Positions 56,056 to 64,000 of a DNA stretch of 64,000 bases are shown here, piece by piece (within the stretch, counting starts at the first letter, position 1; every line of letters begins with the position of its first letter). The notes under the pieces were generated by a model that had not been told where the DNA came from, did no database searches, and worked only from the letters and a program-made list of their open reading frames with translations. The stretch comes from Psilocybe azurescens. Taxonomy: Eukaryota; Basidiomycota; Agaricomycetes; Agaricales; Agrocybaceae. A program made the position numbers and the translations under genes. Location: NCBI GenBank assembly GCA_023853785.1, contig JAJIRX010000619.1, positions 1 through 64,000 on the forward strand. The letters run 5' to 3'.

Positions 56056-58625
56056 GAGGTCTTTCCTTTCCCCCACACAATCCATATGGACTCCAGTGGA
56101 CTCCAGTGGACTCTCTGTCCAGCCAAACTGGCTGACAGATTGTCCAGTCCACTGGACTGGAACTGGACTGCAGTCCACTGGAGTCCACTGGACTTGCACT
56201 GGACTCCTGCCAAATTTTCAGTCCAGTCTCAGTCCAGTGGATTATGAGTCCAGTCAAGTCCACTGGAGTCCACTGGACTGGGGCTTAAATATTCACTGAA
56301 CAACAACAAATAATATATTTATTAGCACAGTCCAGTGGAGTCCAGTTGAATCCACTGGAGTCCACTGGATGCAATAATTAACACAATATCCGAAGTATGA
56401 TCATTAGTTATTAATATTAATTGCAAAAAATAAAAGACTAAAATCAATGGAAATAAACTCTATGAAATGACAATTAAATGAAACAATAGTTAAATACACT
56501 TAGAAGCAAAGCCTCCCTATGGATACAATTTTGTATTTTGTTCAGTCCACGGGGTCAAATTTCACAAGCACATGTGATGCGCACGTGTGCCCAGCATCGG
56601 CCGATCAGCACGACAACCATCAAATGAACGACCCCAACCTTTCTTCCGACTACCACCACCACCACCTCGTCAGTCGGAGCCAGGCGACAGCCAACCCGAC
56701 GTGACAGAGGTTGACAACCGAGGACGAGGACGGACGTGGACGGCAGGGACGAGGATGCAGACGCCGGACAACAGCTGCGACAAGGACGAGGGACGGGGAC
56801 GGTGGCTGCGATGGCAACAAGGACGGACGCGACAGGGATGAGGACAAGGACAAGGACACGACAGGGATGAGGACAAGGACAAGGACACGACAGGGACAAG
56901 GATGAGGACAAGGACGCAACAGGGACAAGGACGCAACAGGGACAAGGACACAACAGGGACAAGGATGGACAGGGACGACAGGGACAAGGACGTGGACGCC
57001 GGATGGTGGCTGCGACAGGGACGGGGACGGCAGGGACAAGGACAAGGACAAGGATGCGGACGTGGACAGTGGCTGCAACAGCGATGAAGACGCCGGACGC
57101 GACAGGGATGAAGACGCAGACGCGACAGGGATGAAGACGCAGACGCGACAGGGATGAGGATGCAGACGCGACAGGGATGAGGACGCAGACGCGACAGGGA
57201 TGAGGGACGCAGACGCGACAGGGATGAGGATGGACAGGGACGAGGGACGCAGACGCCGGACGGCAGCTGCGACAGGGACGGGCACAACAGGGACAAGGAC
57301 AAGGACAAGGACGCGAGACGCAGACAACGGCTGCGACAACGATGAGGACGCTGGACGGTGGCTGCGACAGCGATGAGGACAGACGGGGATGAGGATGGGG
57401 ATGTGGACGCGACAGGGACAAGGACGGATGTGGACGACAGGGACAAGGATGGACGTGGACGACAGGGACAAGGACGGACATGGACGACAGGGACAAGGAC
57501 GGACGTGGACAACAGGGACAAGGATGGACGTGGACAACAGGGACAAGGACGGACGTGGACGACAGGGACAAGGACGGACGTGGACAACAGGGACAAGGAT
57601 GGACGTGGACGACAGGGACAAGGACGGACGTGGACGACAGGGACAAGGACGGACGTGGACGACAGGGACAAGGACGGACGTGGACGACAGGGACAAGGAC
57701 GGACGTGGACGACAGGGACAAGGACGGACGTGGACGACAGGGACAAGGACGGACGTGGACGACAGGGACAAGGACGGACGTGGACGACAGGGACAAGGAT
57801 GCGAACGTGGACGGGCGGCTGCAACAGCGACGGGCACAACAGCGATGAGGACGAGGGACGAGAACGCGGATGCAGACAACAGCTGCGACAACAACGAGAA
57901 TGGGGACGGTGGCTACAACAGCGACAGGGACGAGGGACGAGGACGCAGGACGCAGACGCCGACAGGGATGAGGACGAACAGGGACGACAGGGACGAGGGA
58001 TGAGGACGCAGACGCAGACAGCGGCTGCGACAGGGACGAGGGACGGACAGGGACGACAGGGACGGGGACCAGGACGCAGACGCCGGACGGCAGCTGCAAC
58101 AGTGATGAGGACAGACACGGACGACGGCTGCAACAACGATGAGGACGGGGACGGCGGCTGCGACAGTGACAAGGACGGGTACGGGCGGCTGCAACAGCGA
58201 CAGCGACGGATATGGATGCGGTACCGACGACCCGACGGATGACACGTATCGACGGTAAAGTACTGCTCCTCCCCCCCCTTTTTTATTTTTTTATTTTATT
58301 CGCTTTTTTCTTCGTTTTGTCTGGGCCCTTGCATGTAGATATGTAGTAATGTATTAAATAGTTATTAATATACTCTATTCCACTAATCAGAATTTATGTT
58401 AAGATTGAATTTATTTACTGTATCAAGTCCAGTGGACTCCAGTGGACTCCAGTGGACTACAGTTATTTTAGTCCATATTCACTGTATAGTATAAGATCTA
58501 CTAAAGTGCAGTGGAATCCACTGGAGTTCACTGGACTCTGTTTACCTTTTTACACTCAGTATATAGGCAAGTCCAGTGGAGTCCAGTGGAGTCCATATGG
58601 ACTGTGTGGGGATGGTAAAGTACTG
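56056..58625. mobile_element. Non-autonomous DNA element N2 with 8-bp target duplication
   Basis: 2,570 bp between copies of CAAAGGCC (56048-56055, 58626-58633). The left end GAGGTCTTT is the same as in N1; the right end, read inward, is CAGTACTTTACC. Next inside, both arms share CCATATGGACTCCA. Subterminal arrays of TCCAGTGGA/TCCACTGGA lie at 56080-56370 and 58430-58600, AT-rich DNA at 56380-56520 and 58270-58420, and a long minisatellite in the centre. No transposase. Same architecture as N1, so one family. Confidence 0.8.
57430..57804. repeat. 25-bp minisatellite in N2
   Basis: Fifteen units of the type GTGGACGACAGGGACAAGGA (first 20 of 25 bases) in perfect 25-bp register, with scattered A/G and C/T differences. 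Looser related repeats extend over about 56700-58240. As 25 is not a multiple of 3 and the unit has no stop, long frames exist in all phases on both strands; I treat them as non-genic. Confidence 0.9.
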
Positions 58626-59402
58626 CAAAGGCCTGTTGAATGGTAGCCTTCTCCAACTTGTCCATGAGCAATAGAGACAAAGCAAATCCACTAAACTTCG
58701 TCAGGAAGTGCCCTAATGAGTGTCATGCTTGCCAGCTCATCATCTAGATTGGTGAGAGTGAAGTCCTTAGGCCGAAGATCTTGAATTCTGTGAATGGCAG
58801 TGTCCACTCTGTTCATCAGGGACTGCAGAGATTCGTCTTCTTGCTTCCTGATTGAGAATAGGTCGTCATAGGCGTTGAAGCGTGCACCAGGACGTATCTG
58901 GAGATGTACCAAAGCGAGAGCAGCCCACATTGCAACTGGATCGTCCGAAATAGAAGCAAAATGGATCTTCTAATTCTCTTCAACAGCCAGATAGATGTAG
59001 CCAGCTGCCTTGTCTGATTTGGTGTTCCAAGCGTTGAGTGCGGCCTCCTCAGTGTCCTTGGGTGGTGAGGACTGCCTAGGGGCCTTGGATTGACCAGAAA
59101 CAATGCGCCAAACACCCCGGGCACGTAAGCCAAGCTTGCATTTCATCACACCAAGATGGGTAGTTGGAAGCATTCAGTTTCGCAAAATTGGGCAGGGATG
59201 AAGAAGACATGATTGTGTGAGATTGGAGTGATGTGACGTGTTGGTAGTGAGCAGAGATGTGCAGGAACGTGTGCGAACGTTGTAACGTGATGAGGTGGCA
59301 GTACGAGCACGGGCGCCGGCCTGTGCAAGCGAAAACACGAAGAGTGTGGAAATGAAAAGTTGAGACTTTTGGTTGAAATTGAATTTAAAGTGCAATGTGC
59401 GC

Positions 59403-59415
59403 GGGGCCCATAACC
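59403..59415 (-). other. copia-8 primer-binding site
   Basis: Directly inside the 5' LTR the minus strand reads GGTTATGGGCCCC. This is complementary, with one G:U pair, to the anticodon arm of eukaryotic initiator tRNA-Met (GGGCTCATAACC). Drosophila copia and yeast Ty5 prime from such a half tRNA (established). The same site follows the LTR at 52580. Confidence 0.65.
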
Positions 59416-59667
59416 TGTTAAAGGTGGCGAGTTTGGAAACGTGCAAGACACCTGTGGTCCGAGTTTCATGGTCACACTGTATCAGACAGAGTGGCAATGA
59501 GGGCCTGAAGTCCAAAGTGAGTAACTATGTGTATTGAGACTGAACTAAGCTATCTACTTGCCTGAAGTCCAAAGTGAGTAACTGAGGAGTTCAAGCGGTG
59601 TACTACAGCTTCATAGGTGTCTGTCATGTGATCCCATCAGTCTGAGTCTGAAATATCAATTCTAACA
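59416..59667 (-). repeat. copia-8 5' LTR
   Basis: 252 bp, TGTTAGAATTG to TTTAACA on the minus strand. About 57 bp longer than the copia-1 and copia-4 LTRs through a tandem duplication of the segment ending GAAGTCCAAAGTGAGTAACT. Confidence 0.9.
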
Positions 59668-60238
59668 GCCAAGCTCCGCTGAAATGGCCCTTCCCCAGGG
59701 ATTCTCAAACAACCACGAGCTAAGCGGATAATTGGCCCATGCCAATCAAGACCGCCAAACGAGGACCCCCCACAATGCCCAATGTCAGTTGTCAACCAAC
59801 ACCTACAAGAGGAGTCGAGCAGAAGGCAAACACTTTTGGGTTCATCTCCAAGAATGAGTGAAGGTAGCACAACGTAGTCGGCTGCCTAAGCTCGCAAGCC
59901 CTGGGAGGACAATAAGTCCTTTTACAGGTTAGGATATGTGTGCAGGTTTCCCAAGGACACCCACACAGGCACGATGTATGACCATCGTTAAGATTGAAGC
60001 GTGAATAATAAGACCCAATGGGCGCATGATTCAGGATACACCGGCACATGCATGCGTGAGAGCTGTGGAGAGCTCATGTTCGCAAAATGAACCCAGGGGT
60101 TGTCTTTGCCCCCAGGCTGAGCAACCGCCCTGTCGATGGTCTTGAGGTGGAGGAAGTTCCAGCCTCGATATTCAGGGTCCTGGAACAAGAAATTCCAGGA
60201 AGCGCCAGCGAGAGAGGGCAACCTGCATGTGCAGGCTG
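59668..60238 (-). pseudogene. LINE-E, ORF2 C-terminus and start of 3' UTR
   Basis: Zinc-finger-like end of ORF2 (CMCRCILNHA, CLCGCPWETCTHILTC) at 59792-60049, and the conserved stretch FLEMNPKVFAF just before the stop near 59800. Related to 45374-45850 and 33690-34145. Ends abruptly at 60238, the last transposon-like base before the repeat region. Confidence 0.8.
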
Positions 60239-60299
60239 GACTGGTAGCTACAAACTGATTCATGTAGTCATGGTATGTGCCGTGAGCAATCCTGCTTAG

Positions 60300-61400
60300 C
60301 TACCGTGAATGAATGAAACAGTTTTTCTTTCATTCACGGTGCCTATTTCATTGAGGACACTCGTTCATTCTTCTCTTTATCACTGCAAGGGTGTTTCATT
60401 CATTCGCCGTTTCATTCTCTTTCAATCAGCTTCTCATCCTTACCGGTTTTCTTTCAATCACGACACGGAATTCACTCAATCTGCAAGTGTTTCAATCCCT
60501 ATTTCATTTTTACCTACTGTTTTTCTTTCAATCGCGACTGGAAATTCATTCAATCAGTAAGTGTTTCAATCACTATTTCATTTCTGCCTGAGATTGTTTC
60601 ATTTGCAGCTTCATTGCCCCACAGCTCTTCTTTCACCCATCACTCGTCCTTCCCGCTGCCTTCTTCATTTGCGCGGCCTCATCCCTCACGGGCGCTTCTT
60701 TCATTCACCATCTTATCCATACCACTGTCTATTTCATCTGCCCTTTCATCCCTCACGATACTCCTTTCAATCAGCACCTTATCCTTACCACTGCCCTCAT
60801 CCTTCATAATCTCATCCCTCACGGGCGCCTCTTTCATTTGTGGTCTCATCCTTGCCACAATTACTTGACTCCCAGTTTCTTTCCCTCACGGTGAGTATTT
60901 CAATCGCATCTTCATTCCTGCCGTGCTTTATTTCATTTGCAGCCTCATTACCTCACGGCACGCCATTCAATTGCCTCCCATCCTCACCTCTGCATGCTTC
61001 ATTCATCTTTTCATACCCTACGGCATCTCTTTCAATCGACTTCTCGTTTTGTCTCATCCTTACTACAGACTGCTTCATCTTCTCCTCCATCCTCCACAAT
61101 CCCTGTTTCAATCAGCGACTTCATCCTTTCCGTTGCCTCTTTCATTCGCAGCTCCAGACCCTCGGGTGCTCCTTCAATCACTGTCTCATCCCTACCGGTG
61201 GCAGTTCTTTTATCATTCATTCCTCACGGTGGCTCTTTCATTCCCCACCTCATCTCATCCATACAGCTGGCTGTGTCATTTTCCCTTTCAGCTTTCACGG
61301 CGGCTCTTTCAATTCCACCTCATCATTACCGCCATTTTTCACTCGCAATTGTTTCATATTGTCTCATTCCTTTTGGCGTTGTCCCACTCATCTGTGAGTT
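60300..61400. repeat. Degenerate ~35-bp repeat region
   Basis: Repeating, poorly conserved units combining TTTCAATC/TTTCATTCGC, CTCATCC, TTACC and CTCACGG; T/C-rich on plus. It opens with a hairpin made of CCGTGAATGAATGAAA and TTTCATTCACGG (60303-60342). Long plus-strand frames (for example 60840-61397) are low-complexity S/F/P/H and not believed to be genes. Confidence 0.6.
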
Positions 61401-61617
61401 GATTGTTTTCTCATCTATCATCTCCTCACAACGTCACCCTCATTATAATGCAGGTTTTCAATCCCAGACGGATGTCCCCGTGTCTCCATGCCCATCATCA
61501 TCAAGGACGTCCAGCTCAGACCTTCTTTCACTACATCATCACCTCAAGGACCTTGTTTTACTCACCGCACCACAACGTCCTCGGGCGTCATCAAGGACGT
61601 CAAGCTCGTCTTTTGTC

Positions 61618-61980
61618 GACAATGTCATTCCCTCAAGACACTGTCCAACCCACCACACGCCACAATATTGTCACTCGCATTTTGAACGCAACATTCATTT
61701 ATAAGGTATTTATATTATACTATTATATTCCATTACTTTACCTGACCAGCACCTGTATTTAGTTCTCATTGCTGCGACCTTCACTCATCTCTTATAACCT
61801 CACCTTCATTTTTACACCCGTCCATTTATGACCACGTATTGTTGTCAAAGGACATTGTTCCACCCACCATGCGCCACAAAATTGTTATTTGCTTTTCGAA
61901 GGCAACATTTGTTTATAAGGTATTTGTATCCTAATACCACATTCCATATTTACCTGACCAGCACCTGTATTTAGTTCTCA
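61618..61980. repeat. Two diverged tandem copies, ~225 bp apart
   Basis: 61620-61775 and 61845-61980 share GCCACAA...ATTGT, CGCAACATTCATTTATAAGG (with changes) and an almost exact ACCTGACCAGCACCTGTATT. AT-rich, no gene. Confidence 0.65.
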
Positions 61981-62359
61981 TGGCTGGAACTTCTACTCGC
62001 TCTCTTTTTCTGACAACACCATGGGTTTCTTCATCCTCACAGCACCGCTTTCATTCTTCACCTCTTCATATTTTCTTTTACACAAGTCCTGTTTATATCC
62101 TATCATTTCATGTTTCATTCAGAATCTCATCCTTCCAACTTTCACAGTTTCATTCCCCTACACAAAGTAGTTAGCATAGCATTCATAAAGCAAGTTAATA
62201 TATTGAAATATTGACGGTTATCTATGGGTCTATCTAAGTCAGTTCTAAAGGGAGCATGTATTGCTGGTTAATTAGCTGCGATCATAGCATAGAAGAAGGA
62301 CGAGCAGGAAAGCGCATACAAAGGCTTTGTAACAGTTGATGTGATCTACTTGAGAGAGG
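61981..62359. other. Non-coding stretch, nothing recognised
   Basis: Mixed AT-rich sequence between the repeats and the 3' end of the host gene. It probably holds the 3' UTR of that gene on the minus strand. No transposon similarity within the window. Confidence 0.5.
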
Positions 62360-64000
62360 TCAGGTGCGGGTCTCAGGCCCTACACTTTGACACACCTGCA
62401 AAGGCAAGGGATCAAATTAGTCAGTTCTAATGAAATTAAAGAGAAATACTCACTTCGTTCATGGCGTATCGGGTTCGGCCGTCATCAGACTCGTCAGGCG
62501 AAGAACGTTTGGAACTCTCAGAACCAAAAATTGCAGGGGACGTCACCGGCATTACATGGGACAGGACCCACGCTACATTGTCAACAATACCCCAGGCAGG
62601 TGAATCGCCTGAGTCATCCTTCAGACTTGCAATCCACCACGAAAGGGTCATGACAACGATGTAAAGGCCAGCAGTGCCACCTTTCTTCAAGGATGGCCAC
62701 AGTTCCTTTGGGGGTGTGTCTCTAGATAGGGCGGCATCCGACGTAACTCTCCATGAAGGCTGCATAGCTGTCCACCAGGCTCGAAAGCGAGACCCGTAGT
62801 CGCTGCTGATGGGAACGGGATGGTGTTTCTTGATGACGTGACGTCGAATCCATATCGCCACTTCGGGAGGTCGAGCTGAGGTGGACAATTTCTGGAGTAA
62901 AAAAAAGCATCAATACGATCAGTCTAGTGGTGTAGAAAAAGAAGAAAAGCGTACTCCAACGGGTGGGCCCGCTCTCTCGAACTGAAAGAAGGCCGTAACA
63001 AGATTCTGCCATGCAGGTGTTGACGAAACACCTCGGAGGTGAGCGACTATGGCCGGAACTAGAAATCCTGGCAAGTCCTCATTGAATGATGGAAGGGCGG
63101 ATGTGGAAGCAGGTGGCGATGCAACGTCTTGAGGCATCACAGCGCTCGAAGTTTGGCGATTGTTGTCGTCTGAGAGAGACTTGGGAGAGGGAGGCACAGA
63201 TGGCACTGCAGGTGCATCGGCACGGAGAGTGCTGGAAGTAGAAGTGTTGGTAGTTGGCGTGGTGGTGGCAGCAGACGACGTAGGATTGGAGGGGGTATGT
63301 TCGGATTCCGGACCTGCAGGAGCAAGTTCACGTGGTTGCTCTCTCATCACAACATCACCATCGTGATCAACATTCTCGGGCCCGCCAGCCGTAACCCTGG
63401 GGATTGATTGACCGGAATTGGCGGCTCCTTCATCATTGGGGTTCTTTAGCGCTATGTTCACGCGTGTCCCCGTATCCGCTGCTCCCTCCTCTGGCTTTCT
63501 AGCTTCCGTTGTGACTTGATTTGGGGTTTCAACATTTGAAGAGCTATTGCGCTGGAGGGCATGATCAAAACTCAGAACGGATGGAGGAGATTTCTCAAAA
63601 ATGTACGTCAGTCTCATCTGTTGGCTTATTCTCCCCAGTGGAATTAGACCTGACAACAAATTAGAGTTGCATCGAAATACAACATAAATGACCCACTTTG
63701 TGTCTGCGGTGCAGAGCCGCTGTCGACACTCGACGTTCCTGCACGTCTGGTTTTGACTTTTCTCCCTTGGCTTTCTTTTTCGATGAAGACGCCTCTTTCT
63801 TCAACTCACCCATAGCCACCTGAAACTTGGGGTTCTTGATTGTAGCCAGGATGGCTTTGTTCTGTTTGATATTATTTTCTTTCTGGATCTCATAGGCTAA
63901 GTTTGTTCCCATTTTCTTCTGCAGAACGTCCTTGGACTTCGCCTCTGCTGTCGACTTCTTGGGTTTGGCTGTGGATGCACTCTCTTTCTCGCCTTCTTCA
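62360..64000 (-). CDS. Host protein-coding gene, 3' part, unknown function
   Basis: Four exons read on the minus strand: 64000-63697 (open at the window edge), 63617-62955, 62891-62454 and 62395-62360 (TGA). Introns of 79, 63 and 58 nt start GTGGGT, GTACGC and GTGAGT and end in AG, with CTGAC/CTAAT-like branch sites. For the first intron a nearer AG (about 63654) with a weaker donor also keeps frame. The N-terminal visible part is lysine-rich with nuclear-signal-like KKKAKGEKSK. The middle is a long S/T/P-rich, probably disordered region with DHDGDVVMRE. The C-terminal part is more ordered, with WIRRHV, FRAWWTAMQPSWR and a hydrophobic TAGLYIVVMTLSWWIASLK segment. I cannot name the family; the WW-x2-MQPxWR block reminds me of lineage-specific agaricomycete hypothetical proteins. 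Frames stay open across all joints, unlike the transposon genes. Confidence 0.75.

Larger units (their letters stand above)
55801..59210 (-). pseudogene. copia-8 gag, split by element N2
   Basis: ATG at 59210 (MSSSSLPNFAKLNASNYPSW, a copia-gag-like start), a shift near 59090, then a helical middle (LRPKDFTLTNLDDELASMTL) to 58634. N2 occupies 56056-58625. After it come an alanine-rich piece and the knuckle CTFCGMNNHMQAEC near 55900-55945. Target duplication CAAAGGCC sits on both sides of N2. Confidence 0.85.
52662..59667 (-). mobile_element. copia-8, Ty1/copia retrotransposon lacking its 3' end
   Basis: On the minus strand: 5' LTR, primer-binding site, gag (cut by N2), zinc knuckle, protease, integrase, RT, RNase H up to GKEIAWMCN, then a breakpoint at 52662. 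Domain order protease-integrase-RT-RNase H defines copia. Outside the LTR it borders a LINE fragment at 59668, with GCCAA as the likely duplicated target base string; the partner is lost. Confidence 0.9.

Noticed and set aside
57430..57804. CRISPR-like periodic array
   Set aside because: Units are contiguous 25-mers without spacers, there are no cas genes, and the context is eukaryotic.
56555..58245. Very long ORFs (up to ~514 codons) on both strands
   Set aside because: They come from the stop-free 25-bp and related repeats, are open in all phases, and encode only low-complexity R/P/S/V or D/G/R/T strings.
60840..61704. 185- and 255-codon frames in the repeat region
   Set aside because: S/F/P/H-rich translations of degenerate T/C-rich repeats, with overlapping frames equally open.

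Overview
This window reads as a transposon graveyard from a filamentous fungus, most probably an agaricomycete basidiomycete. The evidence is the mix of chromodomain Ty3/gypsy, Ty1/copia, Tad1-like LINE and Tc1 elements, together with one ordinary gene at the right edge that has short (58-79 nt) GT-AG introns. I see no rRNA, tRNA or CRISPR array. About 60 of the 64 kb is mobile DNA, mostly nested and broken by stops and frameshifts.

Layout. 1-6617: gypsy element G1 (+), cut by the window start and inserted in the RT of copia-1. 6618-7020 and 20950-21765: two pieces of copia-1, split by 7021-20944. That 13.9-kb block is two related gypsy elements in inverted orientation (G2 + and G3 -). Its LTR pairs are swapped and its target-site duplications relocated, which fits one element inserting into the other's 3' LTR and a later inversion between them. 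21766-35040: Tad1-like LINE sequence cut by two inverted copies of an unclassified ~1.7-kb element E, by a Tc1 copy and by a small SINE-like insert. 35041-41240: copia-2 (-), cut by a 2.9-kb DNA element (N1) with an 8-bp duplication that itself holds a MITE. 41241-43161: LINE and copia scraps, some fused in frame. 43162-51337: nearly complete LINE-B (-) with a second Tc1. 51338-52661: LINE-C 3' end and copia scraps. 52662-59667: copia-8 (-), cut by a second N-family element (N2) rich in a 25-bp minisatellite. 59668-60238: LINE scrap. 60300-62000: degenerate short-unit repeats. 62360-64000: 3' part of a host gene (-).

How the parts work. The gypsy elements code gag, then protease-RT-RNase H-integrase-chromodomain, then two small accessory ORFs, the second with a zinc knuckle. 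Their primer-binding site matches the predicted 5' end of their own transcript, so they probably self-prime as Tf1 does. Copia instead has a site matching the anticodon arm of initiator tRNA-Met. The LINE codes a zinc-knuckle ORF1 and an endonuclease-RT-RNase H ORF2, whose ATG lies one base after the ORF1 stop. None of the element genes with an identified enzymatic function is intact here.

All calls come from reading the sequence and comparing copies within the window. No database search was run, and family names rest on motifs.
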